A DNA stretch of 64,000 nucleotides from the NCBI RefSeq assembly GCF_003265705.1, contig NW_020312967.1, positions 1 to 64,000 on the forward strand, read 5' to 3'. Within the stretch, counting starts at the first letter, position 1, and the number at the start of each line of letters is the position of its first letter. Positions 46,896 to 59,065 of the stretch are shown piece by piece. The notes under the pieces were generated by a model. The model worked only from the letters and a program-made list of their open reading frames with translations. It ran no database searches and was not told where the DNA came from. Origin of the DNA: Callorhinus ursinus (taxonomy: Eukaryota > Chordata > Mammalia > Carnivora > Otariidae). The position numbers and the translations under genes are program-made.

Positions 46896-47366
46896 ATTCT
46901 GTTATGTTTCAGTACATGTATACAGACTGTGCAGCAATGTCTTTAAAGAATAACTTTGCTGATGTTTTATTCCTTTTGAAAATGGTTTCCCTGTTTTTAC
47001 CATCTCACTACCAGCCGCCACCCCTCCCCTATAAAGTCCCCTCCCCCCATCTCATCTTTTCCTTAAAAGCAAAGGAAATTACATCTAAAAGCCTCATGGA
47101 ATTACAACACTCAACATGCTCATAAAAGTCAGGAAATGCAAAAGTTAGAATTCTCTGAAGACATTAACTCAGAATCAGACTCTGAGATATATTTCCAAGG
47201 GCTCAAAGTAGCCTCTTAAAGATTCTGGAGGGAGACTTGAGGCCTTCACTAACTGCCCCCTCCTCACCAGTTGCTCTGTTCTCTAGAATGCCTCCTGCGG
47301 ACATCCACTAGGCCATTTCAAAGGCATACTGCCTTGGTGCAAAACTCACACCCAGCCACCGCACAG
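46896..47366. other. Unique sequence
   Basis: Nothing recognised. Confidence 0.35.
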
Positions 47367-47553
47367 AGTAGTGGTCCTCAGACTCCATGAGCCTTGGATT
47401 GTCCTGGAGAGCTTGTGCAAAACACGGAGGTTCCCGGTCCCCACTGCCAGTTCCCACTCAGTAGGTCTGGGGTGGAGCCTTAGAATTTGGGTTTCTCACA
47501 AGTGCCCCAGTCTGGATGCCAGTGGTTTGGAGCCCACTTTGAGAACCATGCCA
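47367..47553 (-). mobile_element. hAT-Charlie MITE (MER5A-like), antisense
   Basis: gtagtggtcctcagactcca, ctcagtaggtctggggtgga, gccttagaatttgggtttct and the end cactttgagaaccatgcca. Full length and well preserved. Confidence 0.85.
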
Positions 47554-47824
47554 CGGGCATGTGCCCGCACTCCAAATACACTCTCCTCAAGTCCCGCAGA
47601 CCCCGACCAACTGCACTGCAAACGGGATAAAAAATTCCGTTCCCGTGTGTATATTACTCCTCGGTTTTTTGAGAAATGGAAAGCAAATTCTGTTCAAAGC
47701 CCAACACAGCCTCTGCAAAACAAGGCTCACCTCATTTCAGGCGCCTGCCTCATTCCACCCACCTTTATCCTTGCAGTCGGTTTCTGCCTCTCTCTTGGCA
47801 CAGATGGTCAGGACTGTGTGTATG
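47554..47824. other. Unique spacer
   Basis: Nothing firm; pyrimidine-rich text could be further L2. Confidence 0.3.
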
Positions 47825-47990
47825 TTTATACGTCTCCAGCCCTGCTTGTTTACATGTACACATTTGTGTTTCTCCTTCTCCCCCATTAAACTATAAAGTC
47901 CTTGAATGTCTTTCTCTCTAAGGCTCCAACAGCACCTGATGCTGAACACACAGTGGGTGTTTAATACACGCAGTTGATGGATAAATGTTG
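47825..47990 (+). mobile_element. Probable L2 LINE 3' end
   Basis: cattaaactataaagtcctt, gaatgtctttctctctaagg, caacagcacctgatgctgaa, cacagtgggtgtttaataca and gttgatggataaatgtt. Confidence 0.6.
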
Positions 47991-49284
47991 ACTTTTTTAT
48001 TGTACCTGGGAAGCAAAGTGAAGAAACAAATATTGCCATGAGAACTTTAAACTTTGCATCAGAGACCAAAGCCTGTTTATTTTTGCAGCATTAATGTAGC
48101 CAAAAGATGACTTTCCACTCACATGTAAATATGCGATATGTTGCCAATGAGCATTTTAAATGCTTTGATGCCATTCTCAGAAATACCATCTGTGCCTCTT
48201 CTTCTCACATAGTTATCAGAATGAGTAATTTAACATAGGGGAGTCTGTTGCATCCTTATAGGGAATCACAAGAGAGAGACAAGTTCTAGGAATATTAATG
48301 TAATTGTAACCAGCTTTTATTTTATGGGACATTCATGCACATATGTACACCAACTACGTCTCAATCTTGTCTTCTCAGGATTAGGTAAAGCGATGGTATT
48401 GGCCTGGATACTTTTTGAGAGTTAACAATTAACCCAGAAGTTATTATTATTATGTACTGATTTACAAATCACATGAACTTACATCGTCAGTGGATGAGAT
48501 CATTATTGTCTTAGCTATTGAACAGCTAGGAATTGAACTTCACCAAGTTAAGGACCAAGTATATTATCAGTCTTTTCCAAGCAAGCAAAGGCTAGGAGGG
48601 AGCCAATCAGAAAGCACGGCTTCCGTCTCAACGTCCTCTGAGGTCCAGAATATACATTAACCGTAATGACATTGGAGGTCAAATATTTACCCAATTCTGT
48701 TGAAAGAAGTCAGTGTTATACCTACTCCCAGTCGATGTGACGACGTGTGGCCTTTTAAGATTTTTTTTTAAAGGACTTGATGCTACGTCTAACCTTCTAC
48801 TGATCCTATTCTTTCCCAATCATTAAATTAAGGAGAATTTTGCTGGTGCATTCTGAACACTTGGTTTCTTTCAGCTTAAATCTTTCCAAAGTTCAACCAG
48901 GGACCAATAATGAGTTCTAACTGAGAATAAGTGTAGGTTGTTTCTGAATTCTTAAAAAAGTGATTTCATGCTATTGTTACTTTCATAATAAAACGTAGTG
49001 ACATCTGGGTTGATTTCTTTCACTGGTCCGATTCCCAGTGTTGCTTTTATTCACCCAAGTCAGGTCTTGTTTTATAAAAGAAGCTGTGTTCATGCACTTG
49101 ACCTAGCCTTTTCTTACACATACCACATAATTACAGGCGGCACACTTCTTCCCCTTGCAATTAATTAATCTTTATCCCCCAAAGAAATCAGGACAGTAGA
49201 GGATAAAGGGTATTCTTTTGTCTTTAAAGGTTAAAATGACATTTTGCCATACCACACCCAGATTTCAAGCCAGACTCTCTTTTT
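47991..49284. other. Unique AT-rich sequence, possibly conserved
   Basis: No repeat recognised in 1.3 kb, which is long for this window. No open frame of note. A conservation check would be worthwhile. Confidence 0.4.
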
Positions 49285-49415
49285 TTTTTTCTTTAGGTAG
49301 GCTCCATACCCAGAGTGGAGCCCAGGGCAGGGCTTGAACTCACGACCCTGAGATCAAGACCTGAGCTGAGATCAAGAGTCAGATGCTTAACTAACTGAGC
49401 CACCCCAACGCCCCT
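49285..49415 (-). mobile_element. SINEC-type SINE, short, antisense
   Basis: Poly-T, aggtaggctccatacccaga, gtggagcccagggcagggct, tgaactcacgaccctgagat, then ctgagccaccccaacgcccc. Flanks tcaagccagactcttttt-like and tcaagccactcttttt give the TSD. Short old subtype without the CT tract. Confidence 0.9.
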
Positions 49416-49449
49416 CAAGCCACTCTTTTTAAATTTTTTTTTATTTTGG

Positions 49450-49655
49450 GGGGGCACCTGGGTGGCTCGGTCAGTTAAGCGTCAGCCTGCGGCTCAGGTC
49501 ATGATCTCAGGGTCCTGGGATGGAGCCCCAAGTCCAGCTCCCTGCTCAGCAGGGAGTCTGCTTCTCCCTCTCCCTCTGTCTGCAGCTCCCCCTGCTTGTG
49601 CTCTCTCGCTCAGTCTCGTTCTCTCTCTCTCTCTCTGAAATAAACAAAATCTTTA
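49450..49655 (+). mobile_element. SINEC-type SINE, inserted at an L1 tail
   Basis: gggggggcacctgggtggct, cggtcagttaagcgtcagcc, gggatggagccccaagtcc, ctcagcagggagtctgcttc, CT tract and an aaataaacaaaatctttata tail. It lies only 35 bases from the antisense SINE and abuts the T-rich end of the L1 fragment. Confidence 0.94.
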
Positions 49656-50083
49656 TATATTTTTATTTTTTTAATTGAGATGTAATTGACATATTGCATC
49701 GTGTATATTTACAACGCATGATGTGTTGATATGACACATTTATATTCTGCGGTATGATTACCACGGTAGCATTAGCTAACACCTCTATCGTGTCACATAA
49801 TTATCTCTTTTTTGTACTAGGAACAATTAAGCTCTAGTCTCTCAGCAACTTTCAAGTTTATAATGCAGTCTTGTTGAGTGTGATCACTATGCTGTGCATT
49901 AGACCTCCCGAATATATTTCTCTACTAGTTGCAGGTTTGTACCCTTAGACAACATCTCCCCAATTCCCCCAGCCCCCAAGTCCCCGGTAACCACCATTCT
50001 ACTCTGTTTTTACAAGCTCAGCTTTTTTAGATTCCACATATAAGCGAGATCATATACTTAGTATTTGTCTTTCTCTGTCCAGC
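49656..50083 (-). mobile_element. Old L1 3' UTR, antisense
   Basis: attgagatgtaattgacata, ttgatatgacacatttatat, tgattaccacggtagcatta, ctcagcaactttcaagttta, cccccaagtccccggtaacc, attccacatataagcgagat and tatttgtctttctctgtcc: the reverse of an L1MA/MB-age 3' region. Confidence 0.88.
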
Positions 50084-51134
50084 CGGTCAGACTCCTGGCT
50101 CATTGGAATGACCTTAAAACCAAAAAGGCAGGTGCTTGTACATTAAAATAGGCCAAGAATAGCTATGGTCAAGCAAAGGGGGGAATAATCCTGATCTTCT
50201 TCTGCTACTTCAGAAGCAAAGTTAAAACTGACTTCAAAGGAAACCGAAATTCGGATCAATTCCGAGAAGATGAGAATTCAATCCAGTTCAACCACCGCAG
50301 GAAACTGTGGATAATATGAAAGTAATAGTCAACACAAACCCAGTCTTCAAGAAAGTTAGAGAACATCAAAGGGATGATAAGAGGTCAAAACCATTTGTGG
50401 CAAAGTACTTTTATTCTTCTGGATTTTGTTGTGGTTTATTTCCTAAATTGTGTTGTTTCCAGTTAATAGGCGCTTCTTAGACTTTGGAATTAATAAAAGA
50501 TTATAATCAGTGGTATAATTAACAATGTGTTTTCATTAATACAGATTTTTCAAAGCTAGCTAATAGTCCTTTAGTGAAGAAATTCTTACTGAGATAAAAA
50601 AAACTAATCCTTTTTTTTTTGTTTATTAAGTTTACCTTTGTGGGGCAAAAAAGAAAAAGAACTAAATCTTTAGTGAAAAGACTGGAACTGAGCCCATTTT
50701 CGGCATTTCACTTATGGGAGAATGCTGGCAACTTAGCATTTTTGCAATTGGGCACTGGTTCTTTGCCACAAGGTAAGATTCATAGAGGGTTTGAGCTCCT
50801 CACATATAAATTAATTGGAGTTGTTTTAGGCTGAGTCTACCACAATTTCTCTTTCCATGCTGCACGTTTATACCTGTTTTTTTTTTTTTTACTCAGATGT
50901 TGCCTGTTGCAAAATTAATTGCATCCCCATAAAAGTCTTCTCAAGTACCCAAATATATCATCCCATCCATCAGCAAACTTTCAGAATCTCCCCAGGTATA
51001 AGCATTCCATGTATTTCTAAAGACATGTTCCTTTGAAGTGTAATGATTTGTAAAAACATGCTTCGGTGACCTCAAGCTCTGTGGTTTTCTCCACTGCTCT
51101 GAGGGTACCATACAGGGTGGTGGAGGTTACCTGG
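50084..51134. other. Unique sequence
   Basis: No repeat or exon recognised. T-runs near 50610 and 50878. Confidence 0.4.
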
Positions 51135-51395
51135 CATGTGGTGGCCTGAATAGGCACCTGAGCTTCGGAACCAGACCTGGGTTCAAGTGCCAGCTCCAGT
51201 ACTCAGCACCCATGTGACCTATGAGATTTTGTAAGCCTTCCAAACCTCAGTTTATCATCTGTAAAGCAGGGATGAGAAAGACCTAATGGGATGACTGCTA
51301 GCATTTAAGAAGATAATGCAGGTAAGCCACTTTGGTATCAACACACTGGGTATCAACACATAGTACCCACTCAATAAAAGGCACTCGCTGCTGTT
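51135..51395 (+). mobile_element. MIR SINE, near full length
   Basis: ggaaccagacctgggttcaa, gtgccagctccagtactcag, caaacctcagtttatcatct, gtaaagcagggatgagaaag and agtacccactcaataaaagg. A 15-bp-spaced doublet of ggtatcaacaca lies near the 3' end (51334 and 51349). Confidence 0.85.
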
Positions 51396-52339
51396 ATAAT
51401 TGCTTGGTTGTGGTTCAGTAACTTCCTCCCCAGAGGAAAGTGCTCTTTTCGCAACAGTTTAAAAACACACGAATATTTCCCCTGAGAAATGGCTCATCCA
51501 CATTACTCTGCTCCAACACTGCCGAACGCTTGTTCACCTACAAGCTGATTCTCATTCAATGTCTTTATGACAACACCCAGCCCACAAGCATTTGGTAAGT
51601 GCTTACTTTGCACCTGGGAAAGAAAATAATGTTACCCTGTCATATAATGCCATCCCTGCCCTTCGAGATCTCACAGATCTCATAATTTCATGGAAAAAGA
51701 CAGATTGAGAGAAAAAAAAAATCAGTGAAAAGGAATTAGGGAAATGGCAGACGAAGGAACCTTTTTAAAAGAGTCCATCTTGAAGGATGACTAGGAGTCT
51801 GTCAGGCAGAAAGGATGGAGGCCAGGGGAGAATGGGGCTCAGAGCAAAAGTATTGGATGAGGCAAGTTATTAATCAGAAGTTGACTAACGATGACAAAAT
51901 CAGAACAAGAGAAAGAAAACAAACGATGGAGGGGAGCACTCTTGCACCTAAGGTTTGAGGAGAACACTAAGCTCTCTCGAGCTGACCGCAAAAAGCAGCT
52001 CTCGGAGACAAGAAGACTGTGTCTGTTACCAGGACTTACGGGTCTCTGCTTGAAAAGCTGTAAGTTTTGCCTCTCTATGAACTCCATTTTCCATACTGGC
52101 ATGTCCATGACATATTGTTTCTTTTCTTCCAAATGTATATTCTCTATCTGCTAAATGCTTTGCTTATAAATGTAAATGATAAAATCCAGATGACTTCAGC
52201 AAAGAAACAGAAAACAAAAAATCATGCTCATCTAATGACAACTCCTTTCGACATCTCTGCTTTAAGTCTATAGTCTGTCCTTGGAAGGGTTGGGGGAGGG
52301 GGGGCAGTACGTCAGTCCTCTGATAAGAGCTGCCAAGTT
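51396..52339. other. Mostly unique sequence
   Basis: 51570-51680 carries ancient-repeat words (agcatttggtaagtgcttac, tgccatccctgcccttcgag). Otherwise nothing. Confidence 0.35.
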
Positions 52340-52550
52340 CTGTACCCTCATTATGCACCAGTCCCTTTCCTTTGCCTCATGAAAGCCTCCCAATAGCCTT
52401 AGGAAGAGTAGGACAACTCCTATCCACGTTGTATACAAGCAGAGATGAAACTTGAGAAATACCTGGCCCAAGACCACACACACCCACTTGTGACAAGGCA
52501 CAGACCTGACCACAGGTCATCTGACTCCACTGCCAACATCTCGTAATGCC
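52340..52550 (-). mobile_element. MIR SINE, antisense
   Basis: gaaagcctcccaatagcctt, gcagagatgaaacttgagaa, atacctggcccaagaccaca and gacctgaccacaggtcatct match reverse MIR. Confidence 0.65.
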
Positions 52551-53999
52551 TGGAGCAGCGGTTCCCTATACCAGGTCTTGACCTGGGGCCAAAGAGTAAG
52601 GACAAGTTCATGGCCTGTTGTGGAATGAAAAACCAAAGCCCACAGCAATGAAATTTTACATACAGATAGGTTTATTAAAGAATGGTTCTTTCTGAGATTG
52701 TACTTACTTTTTCTTTTTATATCACACTGTCAGTCTTTTATTTTACGGGATGATGAAATTGAAGATGGTAGTGCTTTCTTTATGATGCCCTACTTATGAA
52801 ACAAAAAACCCAAAAGTTGGCATCTGCTGTCAGTTTTTAATTTTAAAAATTTGTTTTCCTTCCCAGAAATCCAAAATCTAAAATTTACTCCTGGGTGAGA
52901 AAATATCTTCCTCCCTGGAAGGCACATGTTTATTTTCTGTTGTCCACATGATTAGCCATTGTCATCTTGAACTTGCAATTTTTCATTGCCTGATCTTTAA
53001 GTGCTGCCACTTCTCTTCCCCAAACTTGGACCCATCTCTTAAATGCATTTATATTTACAGGAGGAGAGTAAGTGAATAGATAATAGAATAGATTTCTTCT
53101 ACTGTGGTTTCCACAACAGTGAAAAATCCAGGCTTTTCTTATCAGAACTGGCTGGAAACATTCCACACTGGAGATGTCAAGTCATAACAATGTGGGGGGA
53201 AAAAAAGCTCACTTTGCTCTCAGAACAACACAGTTCTTCTATAGAAAAGACATTCTTAAAAGCTGTTTGCAATATCCTACATTAATTTCCTCTGGAAAGG
53301 CATCTCATACAAAGGGGTCTTATAAATGGATTAAGTGTGGTTGAGCGCAAAAGTACAGTAAGCCCTCTGTCAGATGCTCTTGAGGGTGGATACCACAAAC
53401 AGGGGCTTCCTTCATAAGGGTTCCTTGCAAATAGCTGACTTGGAAGTTTTGTGACCAGTAATAACCTCCTTAAAAATAAACCACTTATACCATCTGCTTA
53501 ACAGTAGTCTCTAAATTATACCAGGAATGTGTAGCTTTTCTGCCCTGGAAAATGTCTTCCATGTTGACAAAAGGATAAACAGAGGGAGGAGGCAGGGGCT
53601 GGGCAGCCCTGGATCTTGGAATCCCATCGCTCGCTGTGCACCAGCATTGTTTGGCCCCTGCCTACTTCGCTCAGCATCTTCCGCAGTAAGAGTAAGTTTC
53701 AGACGGGGAAGAGCAAGGACCCACCTCAGCATTTCCGAGACCAAATGAGTCAAAGTTGGACAAGGACAGGTGAGGACAAGCAGGCAGAGGAGCTAGAACG
53801 AGCCCTTGGGGCAAAGAGGGTATTGGTTGGAGCCCAGGCTTTCTGAGCCAACTGAGACATGAATGGAAGAGTGGAAGAGAGATCAGGATACCGTTTTTAA
53901 TATCTGACAAGGGTGTATTAGAAATAACTACTTGGACCAGAGACCAATATGGTTTTTATATCTTTCCTCAAAATGTGGATTCAGGTAAATCCATAAGGG
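52551..53999. other. Unique sequence
   Basis: Nothing recognised across 1.4 kb. Short overlapping frames at 53511-53910 on both strands show no domain. Confidence 0.4.
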
Positions 54000-54000
54000 G

Positions 54001-54094
54001 AAAGCGAGTTTCGCAGAGAATTCGTTATCTAATCTAACTTACGTCCACTGCGACGTAGCATGACTCGGATTCCACTGAGAATTCGCGAGAAAAT
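54001..54094 (+). promoter_or_regulatory. CpG-dense short block, candidate regulatory element
   Basis: Nine CpGs in 94 bases of about 47% GC. The word gagaattcg occurs twice (54016, 54077), and tcgcgaga at 54083-54090 is the core of the TCTCGCGAGA motif bound by BANP/ZBTB33-type proteins. Function is inferred from composition alone. Confidence 0.35.
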
Positions 54095-55834
54095 GGCCCC
54101 CTGTGAGCCATTTCACCCACTCACTCACCCCACTGAGCCATGTGGAGCTCTCATCATCTCACATTTCCCTTCTCCGTGGCGAGAGCCCAGGAGAGAGCGA
54201 GGGGAGATGGCCATTTCTCCCCAGTGCCCCTCATAAGGAAAGTTCGCTGGGAAGGGTGAGGCAGGCACGCGAGAAGAACAAGTGAGAAACTGCAGCATGT
54301 CGAGCCCAGAGGATCTCCCCAACAAGATCGCAGTTTCTGTAAAGCAACAACTTCAAAATCCCTCCAAACTCAAAAAAGCTGGCTGAGGCCACCTCTCAGA
54401 TGGTAAGAGAAACAATTTTGTCCCACACTTACTCCAAAGTGCTGTGCCTTGAATCACAGAATTATAGAGTTTTACTTGGCTTTTCTTTAGTTAAGTAACA
54501 CAAGCAGGCGCCAAGCTAATATATAAAACCTAATTGAGCCTTTCTCTTAAACAATTTTTTACTCTTCAAAATGCAGCCAAACATGACAACAAGAGCGGGA
54601 TGAAACAATTCTCAGAAAGAAAGCACTGTGTTCAGGAAATGAGAAAATTTAAATGAAAAGAAAAATACTTGCACTTGCACCAAATAAACTGTATTTTAGT
54701 GGGTGTCATCCAAGCCAAGAGTTTTCTCAAGCAAAGTGCAGACAAGCTCATTTGAAATTAGAAGTCTTCATGCTTCACCCAGTCAGCAATCTCTGAGGTC
54801 AGTCTCCATTATGTCCTGAAGTACTAGAAGGACGTTCCATGGCTGGCTCCAGCTGGATGCATTCTCTCTGTGATGCAAGTTTTCAGAGGAGTGCATTACA
54901 CCCATGTGTGTACATGTGAACGCGGGCACGCGCGTGGTGCGTTCAGGAGCACCCAGGTTGCCTTTCTGCTCCCGAAGGGTGGAATGAACAGAATGCCATC
55001 ACGCTGTGGACAAGCTTCTGGTCCTGTGAGCAGGTGGGCTGCTGGTCTGCCTTCAAAACCCCCTCCTTCCTCTCAGGCACTGTCAGCCCTCCTGCAGATA
55101 AGAAAAGGGAAAGAAACAAGAGGTACCCTGAGCCAGGCAAGAGGTCGACAGTGCATACAAGAAGGAAGACTGAACTCCAGCTACTCCCAAATCCCACCTG
55201 ATTTGTGGTTCTTCCTTTTACAAGATTAGTCAAGGCAAAGTTGGGAGCTGACGATGAGAACTTATGAACCTCAAGATGTTGAGACAAAGGTATCTCATGG
55301 GACAAAAGAAGAGATGCGAGGCAGAGTCATATGGATACTTGTCTTGGCTGAATCTAAACTCAGACTCTTCATTGTTGCACTTGGACTTCAAATGGTGGAC
55401 TCTCGCTGACATTTTGGCACTTCTGGGATTTCTCTATCATATTGCACATATTTATTTGGGTAGTTGGGCCTCAATCTTCTTCAGATGGTTTTTAAAACAT
55501 CTCTTATTTCATCAAGTTGGAGAACAACTGCAGGAAAACTCAGTACAGAAGCCTACTTGAGTTCCCCTCAAACTTAGCACATGTTTTCCCCTTCTTCCTT
55601 TCATTCTAGGCTCCCCTAACCCTCACCTTCTTTGTTCCTTTCCTGTAACTTATTTAACATACGCTGCCTGGGATTGACAATGAATACATCCCTTTTAAAC
55701 CTAGAAATTAACTACTCTTGAAAACTTCTCAAGGCAACATTCCTCGGAGTCCAACAATCATATAATAAACTATTTATGAGCAAAGCATCCTATTATGTGC
55801 TTTGGAGACAAAGCAAAAGCATGCCAGTCCTATA
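54095..55834. other. Unique sequence
   Basis: No repeat recognised in 1.7 kb. Several CpGs persist at 54170-54280, including cacgcgagaagaac. An alternating purine-pyrimidine run (cgcgggcacgcgcgtg) near 54919. Open frames of about 120 codons on both strands near 54900-55300 lack domains. Confidence 0.4.
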
Positions 55835-56293
55835 TATTTAGTTATCTACGGCTGCATAACAAATGACTCCAAAACTTAGCAACTTAAACAGTACACATTT
55901 ATGATCTTATAGTTTCTGTGGCTCAGGAATGGAGAAGCAGCTTCACTTGGTGGGTCTAGCTCAGGGTCACTCAAAAGGCTGCAAATCAAAGTGTGGGCAG
56001 GGTCTGCGATCACTTCAAGGTTCAACTCAGGGGAGGACCCACTTAATACGCTCGCTCACAGGTGCCTTTCCTCAAGGCCACCTCCACGCTTCTCCATGTG
56101 GCCTCTCATCCTCCAGGGCCCTCCTAGCAGGATAACCTGGGCTCGTTTACATGGTGGCTGGGCTGGTGGGTGGGGATAAGAAATAAAATAAAAATAAATA
56201 AAAAATTTTTAAAAAGGAGGGGTATTTACAAGTTATGACTACCAACAGATGGGGATCATTGGGGGTCATTTTAGAGGCGGCCTACCACACCCT
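55835..56293 (-). mobile_element. MLT1-class (ERVL-MaLR) solo LTR, antisense
   Basis: ttagttatctacggctgcat, aacaaatgactccaaaactt, agcaacttaaacagtacaca, tttctgtggctcaggaatgg, cacgcttctccatgtggcct and the end ggtcattttagaggcggcct accac-type block. Ordered as an LTR read backwards. An A-rich patch at 56178-56215 interrupts it. Confidence 0.78.
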
Positions 56294-56524
56294 GCCAGGC
56301 TCTACATCTTGGGCAAAGATTGACACAGACCGATACAGCATTGGAAGGAAGTTCTAGTAAGTTCTTTGACAATGGTAGAAGGGAAATTCTCCAAGATGGT
56401 AGGAAAAGGGGAACTTAATTTCATTTGAGATGCTGGCAAGGTTTCTTGAAGAAAGCAAAATCTGAGCAAAGTCTCAAGTAGACCTCAAAAAAGGCATTCC
56501 AGGCAGCCAGGAGAGCTTGAGCAA
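56294..56524. other. Old repeat hints only
   Basis: gaggttctag-type words and ggcattccaggcagccagga resemble the ancient repeat seen at 10.1 kb. Family not assigned. Confidence 0.3.
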
Positions 56525-56705
56525 GCGGTCTGGGATTTGAATAAGTACCAAAATCCCCTGGAGGGCTTGTTTAAATGCAGATGGCTGGGACCCACTTCCA
56601 GAATTTCTATTCAGTAAGTGGTTGGGGCAGGGGCAGACTGACCATTTTCACTGCAGGCCATGCTGACGTCCTCAGTCCAGGGACCACACTTAGAGAAATG
56701 CTGAG
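56525..56705 (-). mobile_element. hAT-Charlie MITE (MER5A-like), antisense
   Basis: accaaaatcccctggagggc, ttgtttaaatgcagatggct, gggacccacttccagaattt, ctattcagtaagtggttggg and the end ccacacttagagaaatgctg. Confidence 0.8.
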
Positions 56706-58189
56706 CAAAGGATCAGAAATAGAGCATATTTGGAAAGTGACAAATAGATGTTTTTCTTTGTCAATTTGTACTTATTCAATTAGTTTCAAGATCCTCTTAG
56801 AATCAGTGGAAATGAAAGGCATTAGTCTGTACTTACTGAATGCCAAAACTATCCACTTTTAATGCTGGGTGGGATTCAGAGCATCTAAAACCATCATTTT
56901 TCAAATGAAGAAAGTGAGGGTAGGGGGTGAGATAGAGTTTTCTTTAAAATCAGATGGATTTTTGTGGTTCCCTCACTCAAGGGCTCCTGAAAGTAATATA
57001 CTGGAGTCTTTTTCCTTTCAAGTCTGAGTGCTTTCTATTTGAAATGGGCTAAGGAGTTTGTGATTGACTCTCCCAATAGAATACTTACCCTCCATAAAAT
57101 GCATATGCCCATACTGTGGTATGGAAGGGAGGCTGAAAGCCCTCTCACAACACCTTGGGGTCCATTACACAAGCTTCCTTGTGCAGAAGGCTGTGTGTAA
57201 CTCCTACCTGGCTTCCATGTCATGAGAAGCCTTCCCCACACCTCTGCAGTCCATTAGGCTCCCTTGCCCTTTCTTTCACAAAGCCTCAGGTGTACAAAGT
57301 TGGGTGCCCAAACTTCTCTGCAACACTTGGATTTGGGTTGCTGTTTCTTTTCAAAGTCTAAATAATTAGTAAGATATAAGTGCAAACGGGGATGCATCCA
57401 TCCTGGCTCCTGAAACGTGCTTTCTTTGGAAACAGGAGAGTGAAACCCTGTAGTTTACTCCTTGCAATGTGTGCACAAAATTAGCTTGGTGCCTTTGTTC
57501 TGTTGTCTGAGCTTTTGACACCTTTTATTTGACTGTAGTTAGGGAAACAGTATGAAGACATTTAAAAGAAGCCCAAGGGAATGTTACTTGCACATTCAAA
57601 CACAGGCATTTGTGACATAATTCTCCTCTCCCTGACTTCCTCACTGTTGCTCTTCCTCCAGTCCCCTCCATCCCACTCTGACACAAATTCTTGCTCCAAA
57701 AGAAACAAAAACTCGAAAGGCAACTGAACTGTCACCCCCTTTCCACTTGTGGTTTCTGCATCAACTTGCAGAAGCACAGGTGTCTCTTCAATTGTGACAT
57801 TCTGAGAAGTCCTCGAGCTCACCACCCACACTTCCTCCTGAGGGCAGGACCCGTCCCAAGCCTCAACCTTGGATAAGAAGGTAACCTACAGACAGGCTGA
57901 GGTTAGCCAAAACCTCACTCCAGCTTCTCTCATGCCCAGACCTGGTTTCCGAGCACACATTTGCTCACCGGTATAAAAGGATGCCATGTAGCTAACGTCT
58001 CCTTGAAAAGCGGAGAGGTGAGAATGGCAAACTGTAAATCCATTTTATTCATTGCCTTTACCAATTCAACCACAAATTGTTTCCTCTTCTCCCACTGAGC
58101 ACCATTTAATGAGCTGTATCGGGCGTACAATGGAAGCAGTGAACCACAGATGGGAAGAGAACACATCATGTGAGCAAGCGCACGGGTCA
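56706..58189. other. Unique sequence
   Basis: No repeat recognised. The 17-mer acaccttttatttgact at 57518 recurs at 60759. Confidence 0.4.
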
Positions 58190-58365
58190 GACCCTGCTTT
58201 CCCCACTTCCCAGCTCTTTAGCTGAGTTACTTAACATCTCCAGGCCTCGGGTTCCTCATTTGGGCCTTGGCTTCCCTCACCTAAAATGGAGGGGGTAAAC
58301 TGGAGCTGTTGTGAAGATCACAGATTCCATGTGAATACAGCAGGTGTTCAATAAATGGTAGTTGT
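58190..58365 (+). mobile_element. MIR SINE
   Basis: cccagctctttagctgagtt, acttaacatctccaggcctc, gggttcctcatttgggcctt, agctgttgtgaagatcacag and aggtgttcaataaatggtag. Confidence 0.8.
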
Positions 58366-59065
58366 GACGGACCAGGCATTTAATAAACACGTGATGTTTG
58401 TCCCAAAGAAGCTCATGATCTCTGTAGACATTGTTCGCAGATGGTCTGTTCTTCATTGGCTCAGGACCACTATTGTGTTATCATACTCTTAATTCCGTCT
58501 GAACAAGAGAAGTCCAAATTTACCTGAACATGAGTCCAGGGTCGGCCTCTGCCTGAAAACCTCTGCGCTGAAATGCCCCGTATGCTTTTTCCAACCAAGA
58601 TCACGTTAGGAACAACGTTATTTTCTAAGCCATTAGTAGGGAACCGTCAGAGAGGAATCATTCCCTGTATCTTCTGGGGGTTGGTAGAAAAAAAAAAAAA
58701 AGACTTAAGAAATGTTGGAGGCTGAAGCATCAGCCACTGACCTATATTCATCGGAAACAAAGATGACTTTTCAGAAGACGAATCTGTGGTGCACAGAGTC
58801 TTAGAAAGAAAGACACTTGGGCTGTGGAATCCCCCCACCTTCTCAGGGGAGGCTCCTGCCTCCGCCTGCCGTTCATCAGCCTTGATTTTGATGGGGCGAT
58901 TTTTAGTCAGCTGCCTCGATCATTTTGGCAAGAACAAAAATCCTTTAAAAAATGTTACACTTCATCAAAGTGTATCATGAGACTTCACAGTCATTATGTG
59001 AATGGCCCCTCTGATGTGCTACACTTGGCAGAGACACAAACGGTAGGGGGTGTACGAGAAGAAAG
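58366..59065. other. Unique sequence with one arm of a local duplication
   Basis: 58614-58664 is about 82% identical to 60311-60361. Otherwise nothing recognised. Confidence 0.45.
58614..58664 (+). repeat. Local duplicate, arm 1
   Basis: Aligns without gaps to 60311-60361: 42 of 51 bases identical by eye, seven of nine differences are transitions. This arm keeps two CpGs (aacgtt, accgtc) that are TpG in the other arm. Not a family I recognise. Confidence 0.75.

Noticed and set aside
47371..47889. 172-codon plus-strand open frame
   Set aside because: Its first third is a MER5A-like MITE and its end is L2-like, so it is a chance frame over repeats.
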